In this document: one piece after another, positions 1-9,490 of the stretch
Layout: every line of letters starts with the position of its first letter
Position numbering within the stretch: position 1 is the stretch's first letter
DNA from: Chitinophaga sp. Ak27
GTDB lineage: Bacteria > Bacteroidota > Bacteroidia > Chitinophagales > Chitinophagaceae
Direction: 5' to 3'
Assembly: GCF_012726295.1 (NCBI RefSeq)
Contig: NZ_JABAOB010000006.1
Location: 372,001 to 436,000 of the forward strand
DNA: 64,000 nt
Program-made: the position numbers and the translations under genes
Notes under the pieces: model-generated
The model's database searches: none
What the model saw: only the letters and a program-made list of their open reading frames with translations
What the model was told of the DNA's origin: nothing

Positions 1-846
1 ATATTTGTTTACCCATTCTGTCCAGTAAGCCACCATTTCATCGCTGCTGATTACTTTTTGGGAGCTCTTGTAGAATTTGTAGCTCTTGGTAGCTTCGTCG
101 TACATTTCGCTGCTGGCAGCATCCAGGGCGATAGCAACCTGGGTACCTGGTTCGTAACCAGCGGCTTTGATAGCTTCCAGTACAGTTTCAATAGCTTCTT
201 CGTTGCTTTGGATTTCAGGAGCAAAACCACCTTCATCACCTACGTTGGTGCTGTATCCTTTCTTTTTCAGTACAGATTTCAGGTGATGGAAAATTTCCAC
301 GCCCCAGCGTAAACCTTCAGAAAAAGAAGGAGCGCCCACCGGTACGATCATGAATTCCTGGAAGTCGATTTTATTATCTGCGTGAGCACCACCGTTGATG
401 ATGTTCATTAAAGGAATAGGCAGGGTCAAAGCGTTCACACCACCGAGGTAACGGTAAAGTGGCTGATTGCTTTCTTCAGCAGCAGCTTTAGCTACCGCCA
501 TGCTCACCGCCAGGGTAGCGTTAGCGCCCAGTTTAGCTTTATTAGGAGTACCATCGAGCTGGATCAGCATTTTATCGATACCAGCCTGATCTGTTACTTC
601 CCAGCCAATCAGTTCTTCCGCAATAATATCATTTACGTTGCTTACAGCCTGTAATACGCCTTTGCCCATGTAAACAGCCTTATCGTTGTCGCGCAGCTCT
701 ACCGCTTCGTGCTTACCTGTAGAAGCACCGGATGGTACTGCTGCACGGCCAAAATGTCCGTCTTCGGTGGTTACATCAACCTCAATTGTAGGATTACCGC
801 GGCTGTCGAGGATCTGCCTGGCATGGATTTCTGAAATAGTACTCAT
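1..846 (-). CDS. eno: Enolase, partial (C-terminus beyond the window)
   Basis: Glycolytic enolase, which converts 2-phosphoglycerate to phosphoenolpyruvate in the cytoplasm. The reading frame begins at the ATG complementary to 844-846 and stays open to base 1, giving 282 residues of a family that is usually about 430 long. The N-terminus reads MSTISEIHARQILDSRGNPT, the classic enolase start, followed by GASTGKHEA (substrate loop) and VGDEGGFAP, which carries a conserved acidic catalytic residue. The metal ligands and catalytic lysine of the C-terminal barrel lie outside the window. It is transcribed leftwards, in the same direction as gldA upstream of it, with a repeat-rich gap of about 90 bases between them. 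The identification is secure. Confidence 0.97.
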   Translation of the reverse strand, partial: MSTISEIHARQILDSRGNPTIEVDVTTEDGHFGRAAVPSGASTGKHEAVELRDNDKAVYMGKGVLQAVSNVNDIIAEELIGWEVTDQAGIDKMLIQLDGTPNKAKLGANATLAVSMAVAKAAAEESNQPLYRYLGGVNALTLPIPLMNIINGGAHADNKIDFQEFMIVPVGAPSFSEGLRWGVEIFHHLKSVLKKKGYSTNVGDEGGFAPEIQSNEEAIETVLEAIKAAGYEPGTQVAIALDAASSEMYDEATKSYKFYKSSQKVISSDEMVAYWTEWVNKY

Positions 847-867
847 AATTCGAAAGTTGTTATTGTT

Positions 868-945
868 AGCTATTTATTTGGTTCTCAGCGCTTAGCGCTT
901 TAGCGGGCGAGTAAGACCAGGGCTAAAAGCGACCAAGGGCTAAGC
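868..945. repeat. Short GCTAA/AGCGCT-type intergenic repeats between gldA and eno
   Basis: On the minus strand this gap begins in the gldA stop codon and holds two close copies of a TTAGCCCTTGGTC-like unit, followed by a run of alternating GCTAAAGCGCTAAGCGCTGAG-type words. The plus strand shows the self-complementary agcgcttagcgctttagcg. It could fold and may act as a weak terminator or spacer, but there is no clear U-tract. Its function is unknown. Confidence 0.4.
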
Positions 946-1854
946 ACTTTTCGTTAGTTCCCGGAATATGGTTTCCAGGCTTTGTGAATTGCTCTGCAAA
1001 GAAAGTATGTTCCGGTTATTAATCAAAGCAAATTGTAAGAGGTTTTTTCTCACCTCATCCACTTCCCCGGTAAATAACTGCCAGCTTTGGTCTTCCCTGG
1101 CCACCACGCGGCTAATGCCGCCTATCGTCATCAGTTCGGCTTCCGTAACGGATTCGCCAAATGTAACCATTAAATAACCCTGGGAGCCATTTTGCTGCTG
1201 TAAGAGGGATAACTTGTCATCGGCAATAATTTTCCCTTTGTTGATGATGATAACCCGGTCACAGAGCGCTTCTACCTCTTGCATAATGTGGGTAGAGAGG
1301 ATGACCGTCTTGTTGGCGCCCAATTCCCTGATCAACCGGCGGATATCTGCCAGCTGGTTAGGATCCAGTCCTGTAGTGGGTTCATCCAGTATCAGCACCT
1401 CCGGATCATGTAAGAGCGCCTGTGCAAGCCCAACCCGTTGTTTATATCCATTGGATAAAGCGCCGATTTTCTTGTGTTGTTCCGGCTGGAGGCCCGTTAA
1501 CCGGATTACCTCCATTATCCGCTGCGCACCTGCCTTGCCCAGCTGATGGATGCCGGCCACGAATTCCAGGAATTCCCTGATATACATATCATAATACAGG
1601 GGATTAGACTCTGGCAGGTAACCTACTCTTTTACGTACTTCCAGCGATTCGGTAACGATATCAAATCCACATACACTGGCTTTCCCGCTGGTAGGCGGCA
1701 AAAAGCCGGTAATCATTTTCATGGTAGTAGATTTCCCCGCGCCATTTGGTCCCAGGAAGCCGGTAATTTCCCCTTTTTTAAGCGTAAAGGAAATGGCATC
1801 TACCGCCCGTTGTTCGCCGTATACTTTACTGAGTTCTGATACCTGGATAGACAT
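940..1854 (-). CDS. gldA: Gliding-motility ABC transporter ATP-binding protein GldA
   Basis: ATP-binding subunit of the GldA-GldF-GldG ABC transporter, which is needed for gliding in flavobacteria. Walker A (GPNGAGKST) lies near residue 37. The signature is LSNGYKQRVGLAQALL, Walker B is VLILDEPTTGLDP, and the switch histidine is in STHIMQEVEALCD. A C-terminal extension of about 90 residues follows the ATPase core. I chose the ATG at 1854 because MSIQVSELSKVYGEQ matches the family start. An in-frame upstream ATG at 1878 would add eight residues. The membrane partners gldF and gldG are not in the window. A generic daunorubicin-type exporter ATPase is the alternative, but the nearby gldJ, porU and porV favour GldA. 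Confidence 0.85.
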   Translation of the reverse strand: MSIQVSELSKVYGEQRAVDAISFTLKKGEITGFLGPNGAGKSTTMKMITGFLPPTSGKASVCGFDIVTESLEVRKRVGYLPESNPLYYDMYIREFLEFVAGIHQLGKAGAQRIMEVIRLTGLQPEQHKKIGALSNGYKQRVGLAQALLHDPEVLILDEPTTGLDPNQLADIRRLIRELGANKTVILSTHIMQEVEALCDRVIIINKGKIIADDKLSLLQQQNGSQGYLMVTFGESVTEAELMTIGGISRVVAREDQSWQLFTGEVDEVRKNLLQFALINNRNILSLQSNSQSLETIFRELTKSA

Positions 1855-1999
1855 GTATGCTTGCACGTTTTGCGGCAACTAATGTACTATAAAAAGAGGA
1901 TAAAGTATAAAGCCCCCGCATATGCAGCAGCAGCAAGCTGCTTCACCCGCCGGCAGTAATTGGTAACTGTGAAGGACACATAACCTTTTCCCTTTTTCC

Positions 2000-2007
2000 T
2001 ACATTTG
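2000..2007 (+). promoter_or_regulatory. Bacteroidota -7 element TACATTTG
   Basis: An exact match to the TAnnTTTG -7 consensus lies six bases upstream of the ATG at 2014. I see no clear TTTG -33 element at the right spacing. If it is used, the mRNA would have almost no leader. Confidence 0.5.
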
Positions 2008-2013
2008 CATATT

Positions 2014-3702
2014 ATGAAGAGAGTCATCGGCCTATTTTGTTTGCTACCGCAACTGTTACAGGCGCAATCTATTCCGGTAAAAGACTACCCGCAGGGTTAT
2101 TTCAGAAATCCTTTGAATATTCCCATTGAACTGGCTGGTAACTTTGGAGAACTGCGACCTAATCACTTCCATTCGGGAATGGATATCAAAACCCAACAAA
2201 GGGAAAACCTGCCGGTTCATGCGGCAGCAGATGGATACGTAAGCCGCATCGGTGTTTCACATACCGGGTTTGGTAATGTATTATACATTACTCACCCTAA
2301 TGGATATACGACAGTGTATGCTCACCTGAACGCCTTTTTTCCGGCCCTGCAGCAATACGTGAAAAAGCAGCAGTACCAGGCCGAAAGCTGGGCCAGTGAC
2401 CTTGTTATCCCGCCCGGCATGTTTCCCGTAAAGAAAGGCGACTTCGTGGCGTGGAGCGGCAACACCGGAGGTTCGGCCGGTCCGCATCTTCATTTTGAAA
2501 TCAGAAATACCCAAACCGAAAAACCGCTAAACCCGCTGCTGTTCGGTTTTGATATTGCAGATACGAAAGCCCCTGACGTATACCGCATTGCTGTGTACGA
2601 CCGGGAGAAAAGTATCTACGAACAACAACCTATTACGCTGGCAGTAAAGAAAGTCGGAGGCGAGTATGTTACGACACAACCTGTCATTAAGCTGAACGCC
2701 AGCAAAGCAGCATTGGGCATTAGCGCGGTAGACCGCATGAATACCGGCAATATTTACGGTATTTATGAGGTAACCCTTTACCAGCGCAATGAGCCGGATA
2801 TCGACTTCCAGCTGGATAATATCGGATATGATGAAACCCGTTACCTGAATGCACATATCGATTATAAAATAAAGAAAGGCGGAGGTCCATACTACCAGCT
2901 GCTCTTTTCTTTGCCGGGCAACAAACTGGATATCTATCACGATGTAAAGGGAGATGGTACCATTTCATTGGAAGATGGCGCTGTACATGATGTGAAATTG
3001 CTGGTGAAAGATGCCTATGGCAATACCTCCACCGTGAAACTGGCCTTGCAGCAGGGTGGCCCGGAGCCGGCAGACAAACCTTGCGCCAATACGATGTACC
3101 CCGATTCCCGGAACATATTTGAAAACAACCAGGTGGAGTTTTACCTGGATGAAGACGCATTGTACGATAAAATTTGTTTCAACTACCAGGAAACACCGGC
3201 AACAAACCCCAAGGCTTATTCCAATATTTTTCACCTGCATACGCCACTGGTGCCCATACACGATTTCTTTGGCGTACGTATGCGCCCATCGAAAATAGTG
3301 CCTGAACACCTGCAGTCAAAGGTAGTAATGGTGCGGGAAGGTATGGGAAGCAGCACTTCCGGTACCACACTGGAAAATGGCTGGTATAAAGGCACTTTCC
3401 GCGATTTTGGCAATTTCCACCTGGAAGTGGATACTATTGCACCCAAGGTAACGCCACTGGGCATAAAGCCTGGCGCTAACCTCGCCAAAGCAACGAAGAT
3501 AGCCTTCGCTATGAACGACGCCAGTGGTATTCAAAGCTATCGCGCAGAGCTGGATGGCAAATGGTTGCTGTTTTCACGCAGAGGTAACGTGCTTACTTAT
3601 ACGTTTGACGAGCATTGCCAGCCAGGAACACACGTACTGGTGATGAAAGTGACCGACGTGGCCGGAAATGAAGGCACTTACCGGTTGTCTTTTAAAAGAT
3701 AA
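2014..3702 (+). CDS. Secreted M23 family (LytM) metallopeptidase
   Basis: Predicted periplasmic or surface peptidoglycan endopeptidase. The ATG at 2014 starts a standard signal peptide (MKRVIGLFCLLPQLLQAQ). A TTG three codons earlier opens the same frame but adds nothing. The M23 domain covers roughly residues 35-175 and keeps the zinc ligands: H53 and D57 in HFHSGMD, and H158/H160 in GPHLHFE, so it should be catalytically active. The remaining 390 residues look like beta-rich, Ig-like material and include a segment near the end (DVAGNEGTYRLSFKR) that resembles a fibronectin/Ig strand. The gene diverges from gldA and is followed 29 bases later by a Bcp peroxiredoxin. Its natural substrate cannot be read from the sequence. 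Confidence 0.88.
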   Translation: MKRVIGLFCLLPQLLQAQSIPVKDYPQGYFRNPLNIPIELAGNFGELRPNHFHSGMDIKTQQRENLPVHAAADGYVSRIGVSHTGFGNVLYITHPNGYTTVYAHLNAFFPALQQYVKKQQYQAESWASDLVIPPGMFPVKKGDFVAWSGNTGGSAGPHLHFEIRNTQTEKPLNPLLFGFDIADTKAPDVYRIAVYDREKSIYEQQPITLAVKKVGGEYVTTQPVIKLNASKAALGISAVDRMNTGNIYGIYEVTLYQRNEPDIDFQLDNIGYDETRYLNAHIDYKIKKGGGPYYQLLFSLPGNKLDIYHDVKGDGTISLEDGAVHDVKLLVKDAYGNTSTVKLALQQGGPEPADKPCANTMYPDSRNIFENNQVEFYLDEDALYDKICFNYQETPATNPKAYSNIFHLHTPLVPIHDFFGVRMRPSKIVPEHLQSKVVMVREGMGSSTSGTTLENGWYKGTFRDFGNFHLEVDTIAPKVTPLGIKPGANLAKATKIAFAMNDASGIQSYRAELDGKWLLFSRRGNVLTYTFDEHCQPGTHVLVMKVTDVAGNEGTYRLSFKR

Positions 3703-3731
3703 TTGAACACTGGAAACCTAAACTCTTATAT

Positions 3732-4196
3732 ATGGTGGGAAACTTAAAAGAAGGCGATAAAGCCCCCGTTTTTAAAGGAAAAGATCAACATGGCAAAACC
3801 ATTTCACTAACGGATTTTAAAGGAAAACGGGTGGTGTTATATTTTTATCCGAAAGACATGACACCGGGATGTACTACCCAGGCATGCAATCTGCGCGACA
3901 ACTATACATTATTGTTGAAAAAAGGATATGTAGTAGTGGGTGTGAGCACCGACAGCGAACAAAGTCACCAGAAGTTCATTGAAAAATATGAGCTGCCATT
4001 TACCTTACTGGCCGATGAAGATAGGAAGATTGTTAACCAGTACGGCGTGTGGGGCGAAAAACAAATGATGGGAAAAGTGTACGATGGGACTCATCGCACC
4101 ACTTTCCTTATTGATGAAAAAGGCGAGATTGCACATATTATCAAAAAGCCGGACACTAAAAATCATACGGAAGAAATCCTGGAACTGTGGAAATAA
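3732..4196 (+). CDS. bcp: Thioredoxin-dependent peroxiredoxin, BCP/PrxQ type
   Basis: Cytoplasmic thiol peroxidase that reduces hydrogen and organic peroxides using thioredoxin. The peroxidatic cysteine C47 is in TPGCTTQAC, and the resolving cysteine C52 lies five residues later, which is the hallmark of the atypical 2-Cys BCP subgroup. The length of 154 residues is normal and there is no signal peptide. The gene sits 29 bases after the M23 peptidase and may be co-transcribed with it, although the functions are unrelated. A strong bidirectional terminator follows. Confidence 0.95.
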   Translation: MVGNLKEGDKAPVFKGKDQHGKTISLTDFKGKRVVLYFYPKDMTPGCTTQACNLRDNYTLLLKKGYVVVGVSTDSEQSHQKFIEKYELPFTLLADEDRKIVNQYGVWGEKQMMGKVYDGTHRTTFLIDEKGEIAHIIKKPDTKNHTEEILELWK

Positions 4197-4203
4197 CCCG
4201 TTG

Positions 4204-4265
4204 ATATAAGCGATAAAAAAAGAGCGAAGATGATTTCATCTTCGCTCTTTTTTTATCGCTTATAT
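4204..4265. terminator. Perfect 30-bp bidirectional terminator between bcp and gldJ
   Basis: Two 30-base arms (4204-4233 and 4236-4265) are exact reverse complements around a two-base loop. Each arm contains a run of seven A or T, so the hairpin gives a stem followed by U-rich RNA on either strand. It lies between the convergent genes bcp and gldJ and should end both transcripts. Confidence 0.92.
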
Positions 4266-4271
4266 TAAGTA

Positions 4272-5822
4272 TTATCTTTTCTGGCGTTGTTTCTTAAACA
4301 GGTTACCTGTTTTAAACTTGTTACCTTCCGGACTACCTACACGGTCCATGGCGCAACGGAAACCAACCGTATTTGTGGCCATATCTTCCTGCATGTAGCG
4401 GCGTGTACCCGGCGAAAGCCAGTAAGCACGGTCATTCCAGCTACCACCTTTCACCACGTGTGATTTATCGTTGATGAGGGAAGTGATACCGTAACCATAT
4501 TCTACCTGAGAGAGCGAGTCACCATCAAGATAGTTGATTACATCACCTTTTTGATAGTTAAGACGGTTAGCACTTTCTTCGTCTGTTACATCACGCATTT
4601 TCAGGTGCCCTAAGCTGTCCTTTTCGAACTCTTTATTTTCGTTCTGGTAAACAGTCTGGAACTTATTACCACGATAGTAGTTGAAGTCTTCTCCATCGAT
4701 CGGGTTCAGTGGTCTGTATACGTCGAGTACCCACTCTGCTACGTTACCCGACATATTGTAGATACCGAAAGTGTTTGGATAGAAAGAGCGGATGGGACCA
4801 GGGATAGAAGCCCGGTCGTTCAAACCACCAGCCACACCCATGTTATCACCGGAACCACGCTTGAAGTTGGCCAGGAACTGTCCTTGCATGGTACCGCGGC
4901 GGATATCACGTAAACCGCTGGTATTGGTTCCCCAGGAATATACCTGTTTGTTCATGATCAGCTCTTCCCCGTGTTTACCTTCTTTTTTGGAAGGACCGGG
5001 GTTTTGACCAATGTAACCCAGTGCTGCGTATTCCCACTCAGCTTCCGTCGGGAGACGGTAATTAGGCAACATGATACCATCTTCAAAGGCAGCGTTACGG
5101 GGAGTTCCGTCCGCATTTTTGAACTGGCCCTTGGTTCCTTTAGACATTTTACCGGGAGTACCTTCGTATAAACCGGCAGTATATGACTTGGTGTCGAACG
5201 TATTATCGTCTGACTGGTTATTTACGTCTGCTTTGGAGAGCAGGCCTTTGTCCATCAGCAATTTTTCGTTTACGCGGTTGGAACGCCATTTACAATAGTC
5301 GGTTGCCTGTTTCCAGGTAACGCCTACTACCGGATAGTCATTATATGCCGGGTGTCGGAAATAATATTCTACCAGTGGCTCGTTGTAGGCCAGTTCACTA
5401 CGCCATACCAGGGTATCTGGCAACGCGTTGCGGTATACATCCGGGAATGACTCGCCGTAAACGCGGTTCAACCAGTAGAGATATTCGCGGTAGTGTATGT
5501 TGGCTACTTCCGATTCGTCGATGTAAAAGGAGGAAACAGTAATACGACGTGGAATATTGTTCCAGTCGCCCATTACATCCTGTTCCGTTGCTCCCATGGC
5601 AAAGGTACCGCCCTGTACGAAAACAAGACCAGGACCTGTTTGCTGGTTTACATTTTTTGCTACGCTGAAACCGCCCATTTTCTGGTCGTTATAGTTCCAG
5701 CCGGTAGCAGAAGAAGCCGACTTCTTCTTACCGAAAAGTCCCCCGCCGTCTTTGTGACAGGCACTCATGGATAGCATTACGCTGGTACCTACGAGCAATG
5801 ATAAAGAGGTTAATCTACGCAT
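4272..5822 (-). CDS. gldJ: Gliding-motility / type IX secretion lipoprotein GldJ
   Basis: Outer-membrane lipoprotein of the gliding and type IX secretion machinery, with the formylglycine-generating-enzyme (FGE-sulfatase) fold. A lipobox-like signal ends at C22 (LSMSAC). The FGE-like domain starts near residue 65 (GPGLVFVQGGTFAMG) and runs almost to the C-terminus, including VVGVTWKQATDYCKWRS, RLPTEAEWEYAA, MSGNVAEWV and VVKGGSWNDRAYWLSPGTRR. Family members in this role are structural, not enzymatic. At 516 residues it fits GldJ. GldK is the main alternative, but the adjacent divergent porU-porV is the classic gldJ neighbourhood in flavobacteria. The stop lies just past a strong terminator. 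Confidence 0.9.
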   Translation of the reverse strand: MRRLTSLSLLVGTSVMLSMSACHKDGGGLFGKKKSASSATGWNYNDQKMGGFSVAKNVNQQTGPGLVFVQGGTFAMGATEQDVMGDWNNIPRRITVSSFYIDESEVANIHYREYLYWLNRVYGESFPDVYRNALPDTLVWRSELAYNEPLVEYYFRHPAYNDYPVVGVTWKQATDYCKWRSNRVNEKLLMDKGLLSKADVNNQSDDNTFDTKSYTAGLYEGTPGKMSKGTKGQFKNADGTPRNAAFEDGIMLPNYRLPTEAEWEYAALGYIGQNPGPSKKEGKHGEELIMNKQVYSWGTNTSGLRDIRRGTMQGQFLANFKRGSGDNMGVAGGLNDRASIPGPIRSFYPNTFGIYNMSGNVAEWVLDVYRPLNPIDGEDFNYYRGNKFQTVYQNENKEFEKDSLGHLKMRDVTDEESANRLNYQKGDVINYLDGDSLSQVEYGYGITSLINDKSHVVKGGSWNDRAYWLSPGTRRYMQEDMATNTVGFRCAMDRVGSPEGNKFKTGNLFKKQRQKR

Positions 5823-5975
5823 GCGATACAGCTTTTGTCTAGTATATTTACAGTAAACGCAAATGTACTCTTTTTTATTTTATGGCGAAAAAAATTAATT
5901 TGTAATTTGCTGCCAATCGTCCCCGCTGATAAAGGGTCTGCTAAACCAGAAGGCCGAAAAACGGCGATTAAGATA

Positions 5976-8900
5976 ATGAAACTCAATTATATTTTTATAG
6001 GGATGTTCCTGATTTTTTTGCTGGGAGAAACAAGAACATCTGCCCAGCAAAGCCCAAGGCAGTATAAAAAAAATTCCGTGCTGGCCGGCGGCAGCTGGTA
6101 TAAACTGGCGGTCAGCGAACCTGGCGTCTATAAAATTAGCGGCTCCCTGCTAAAAAGTATGGGCATGACCGCCCGTCTGCCCACAGGGACTATCCGCTTG
6201 TTTGGCACCGGTGGGCAGATGCTGGACGAAGCCACCAGCTCTCCCCGTTATGACGATTTGCCCGAGGTAGCGCTTTATGCGCAGGATAGCGGAGATGGCT
6301 ACCTGGATGACGATGACTACCTGCTTTTTTATGCTCCCGGTCCACATAGCTGGAAGTTCAACCCTGGGTCCGGTATCTTCAGCCATCAGCATAACCTGTA
6401 TGCCGACACTGCCTGGTATTTTATTACAGCCATGGACAATGGCCTCCGTATAACATCCGATAACACACCTTTACAACCCGGCATTCCGGAAAATACCTTC
6501 GATTACCATGCCTTTTACGAACGGGACAGCATTAACTTCCTGAACAGCGGGAAGCAATGGTGGGGACAGGAGTTCAGTAAAGTAGTAGGGCTGTCGCGAA
6601 ACTACCGTTTCATACTGCCTGCGGCGCCTACCGGGCCGGTAACGCTGACCATGCGGGCGGCCGCCCGCAGTGGGGGGAGCGGAAGTACCTTTAATGCCAC
6701 GGTTAACCAGGCAAGCGCCATTAATAGCCTATACCTGTTGCCGGTAACGGACAATATATTTGATGGGGTGGCTACCGTGGCCACGGGCTCGGGCACTGCT
6801 CCGGCGGCCCAGTCCGAGGTGGAAATAGGAGTGACCTTTGTACCGGGCAATCTCAACGACCGGGGATGGCTGGATTACCTGGAGGTGCAGGCCCGTTGCC
6901 CGCTAGTACTGCCGTCCAATGGTATGCTGGATTTTCGCAACACTACGGCGGGGGCTTTTCCCTATACCCCCCTTGTCCTCCACAATGCTGGTGATCAAAC
7001 GAAAATATGGGATGTTACCGATCCCATACATCCCGTGGCTGTAAACGCTCTACTGCAGGGCGATTCCCTGCTGTTTAACCGGAAAAATGATCGTCTCCGT
7101 GAATACATCGCTTTTAACGAAACAGCTGCCATGACTCCCATGCTGGTGGGGACCGTTCCCAACCAGGACCTTCATGGAAATGAGGCTGCCGATATGATTG
7201 TTATTACCACCGCGCCATTGAAAGGGGCTGCTGAAAGACTGGCAGCGCTGCACCAGGATATGGATCAGCTGAAAGTGCAGGTAACTACCATTGACCAGGT
7301 GTACAACGAGTTTGGAGCGGGTACTCCCGACCCTACCGCGTTGCGCGATTACATAAAGATGTTTTATGACCGAGGGCCCGCGCCCCGCTACCTGTTATTG
7401 TTCGGTGCGGCCTCCTACGACTACCGCTGGCGGGTAAAGAATAATACGAATGACGTTCCCTCCTGGGAAAGTATGGCGTCCCTGGATGCTATCCGGTCTT
7501 ACGTAACTGATGATTATTTTGGGATTTTAAAAGATGGGGCAGATATTAACCGCATGGATATACCAGATTTGCCGGAAATGGGTATCGGGCGTATCCCAGC
7601 CCGCACGATAGGGGAAGCTTCCCTGGCAGTGGATAAAATTATCCGCTATCGGCAACCGGCAGCTTTTGGCCCTTGGCGTAACCAGGTAACCCTGGTAGCA
7701 GATGACGAAGATGATAACCTGCATTTTGAAGATGCCGAGAAAATGGGAACCGTCATAGCAGGTAGCGCGCAACAGCTCGATATAGATAAAATATACCTGG
7801 ATGCTTGGCCCCAGGAATCCAGTAGTGCCGGTCCTGTTATTCCGGCGGTTAATGCTGCTATTGCCAGGCGTATCAACAAAGGTACCCTGGTATTCAACTA
7901 TTCGGGGCATGGCAGCAATTCCCGGCTGGCTGCAGAAAATATCATGGACGCTACCAGCATTAATGACTGGCACAATGATCAGCAGCTTCCCTTATTTATC
8001 ACGGCTACCTGCGACTTTGCTCCATACGACGACCCAGGGATTACCTCCCTCGGGCATCGTGTGCTGTTACAGCATTCCGGAGGGGCTATTGCCTTAATGA
8101 CTACTACCAGGGCCGTTTTTGCCGCCTCTAACCGATTAATGAATGCAAATTACCTGGAGGTTGCCTTTACGCCATTGGCCGATGGTGCTATGCCTACCCT
8201 GGGCATGGCAGCTATGCTGGCTAAAAAGCAGACTAACAGCAGCTCCAGTGATGTAATTAATAACCGCAAGTTCCAATTACTTGGCGATCCTGCCCTCACG
8301 CTGGCTTTTCCTGCCTGCCGGGTGGTAACCGATTCCATTAACGGGAAAGCAGTGAATGGTACGGTGGATACGATAAAAGGGCTGGGTACTTACACCATCA
8401 AAGGACATATTACCGATGCGCAAGGAAAGTCCCTGGATGCTTACAGTGGTACGCTGAACACTACTGTATACGATCAGCCAGCCCAACTAAAAACGCGGGG
8501 AAATGATCCCGGCAGCCAGCCGGCAGCTTTTGCCCTACAGCAAAATGTACTCTTCCAGGGAACGCAAACGGTGACACAGGGGAAGTTTTCATTTACATTT
8601 GTAGCGCCCCGGGACATCCGGGATGGTACAGGTAAGGGAAAGATGAGTTATTATGTGAGTAACGACCGGCAGGATGGTAATGGCTACTTCGATCATTTCA
8701 TTACCAACGGCCTTGCAGCCAATCCTGCCCGGGATGTATCCGGACCGGCAATAACGGCCTGGTTGGATAACCGGCGCTTCAAAAATGGCGATATTACCGG
8801 GCCATCGCCGGTATTGCTGATAGACCTGGCTGACAGCAGTGGAATCGATATTTCCGGGAACAATGACAGCTATCGCCTTGTGGCCGTTCTGGATAGTTCA

Positions 8901-9383
8901 GAATATTTTGTGTTAAATGATTATTTTGCGGCATCTTTGGACAGTTATAAGAAAGGAAGTATACTATTTCCTTTGGGTGGATTGCCCGTCGGAGAGCATA
9001 GGATTACTATTAAAGCATGGGACACTTATAACAACGCTGGCACTACTACGATCTATTTTAAGGTAGCAGAACAAGGAGCACTGGCAGTAGAAGAGGTGAG
9101 GAATTATCCAAATCCCTTTCATGATGCAACACGTTTTACCTTTTTGCATAACCAGCAGGGAGAAGAATTACAACTGACTTTGCAGGTATATACAGTAGGG
9201 GGGCGCTTGGTGAAAACATTACGCAGCACAATAATTTCTGTCACTGGTCGTTATGATGGCATACCCTGGGATGGTTGTGATGATGCGGGAGTAAAACTAT
9301 CTCCAGGTTTGTACGTGTACAGGTTAATTATCAAGACCACGAAAAGAACGCAGACAAAAGGCGGTAAACTGGTATTATGGTAG
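5976..9383 (+). CDS. porU: Type IX secretion sortase PorU (C25 gingipain-like)
   Basis: Surface cysteine protease of the T9SS that removes the C-terminal sorting signal from secreted cargo and joins the cargo to lipopolysaccharide. The ATG at 5976 starts a signal peptide (MKLNYIFIGMFLIFLLGE). The frame stays open further upstream to 5835, but that part does not look coding. The C25 catalytic pair is visible: H645 in NYSGHGSNS and C679 in TATCDFAP. The C-terminus (from about residue 1040, YPNPF through GGKLVLW) is itself a type A sorting domain, which PorU is known to retain. Its 1135 residues match the family. It is divergent from gldJ and is followed by porV, its known attachment-complex partner. 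Confidence 0.95.
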   Translation: MKLNYIFIGMFLIFLLGETRTSAQQSPRQYKKNSVLAGGSWYKLAVSEPGVYKISGSLLKSMGMTARLPTGTIRLFGTGGQMLDEATSSPRYDDLPEVALYAQDSGDGYLDDDDYLLFYAPGPHSWKFNPGSGIFSHQHNLYADTAWYFITAMDNGLRITSDNTPLQPGIPENTFDYHAFYERDSINFLNSGKQWWGQEFSKVVGLSRNYRFILPAAPTGPVTLTMRAAARSGGSGSTFNATVNQASAINSLYLLPVTDNIFDGVATVATGSGTAPAAQSEVEIGVTFVPGNLNDRGWLDYLEVQARCPLVLPSNGMLDFRNTTAGAFPYTPLVLHNAGDQTKIWDVTDPIHPVAVNALLQGDSLLFNRKNDRLREYIAFNETAAMTPMLVGTVPNQDLHGNEAADMIVITTAPLKGAAERLAALHQDMDQLKVQVTTIDQVYNEFGAGTPDPTALRDYIKMFYDRGPAPRYLLLFGAASYDYRWRVKNNTNDVPSWESMASLDAIRSYVTDDYFGILKDGADINRMDIPDLPEMGIGRIPARTIGEASLAVDKIIRYRQPAAFGPWRNQVTLVADDEDDNLHFEDAEKMGTVIAGSAQQLDIDKIYLDAWPQESSSAGPVIPAVNAAIARRINKGTLVFNYSGHGSNSRLAAENIMDATSINDWHNDQQLPLFITATCDFAPYDDPGITSLGHRVLLQHSGGAIALMTTTRAVFAASNRLMNANYLEVAFTPLADGAMPTLGMAAMLAKKQTNSSSSDVINNRKFQLLGDPALTLAFPACRVVTDSINGKAVNGTVDTIKGLGTYTIKGHITDAQGKSLDAYSGTLNTTVYDQPAQLKTRGNDPGSQPAAFALQQNVLFQGTQTVTQGKFSFTFVAPRDIRDGTGKGKMSYYVSNDRQDGNGYFDHFITNGLAANPARDVSGPAITAWLDNRRFKNGDITGPSPVLLIDLADSSGIDISGNNDSYRLVAVLDSSEYFVLNDYFAASLDSYKKGSILFPLGGLPVGEHRITIKAWDTYNNAGTTTIYFKVAEQGALAVEEVRNYPNPFHDATRFTFLHNQQGEELQLTLQVYTVGGRLVKTLRSTIISVTGRYDGIPWDGCDDAGVKLSPGLYVYRLIIKTTKRTQTKGGKLVLW

Positions 9384-9490
9384 TCCGTGTAAAGTGCGTA
9401 GTATTTTGACCAATATCCCAAATAAACCCCTTTCTATGTTATATTAATAAATAAGATTATTTTTACATCCTTATCAAATACAAAATCTGC

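Noticed and set aside
2005..2013. TTG start for the first M23 gene
   Set aside because: The ATG three codons later gives a complete signal peptide and is the simpler choice.
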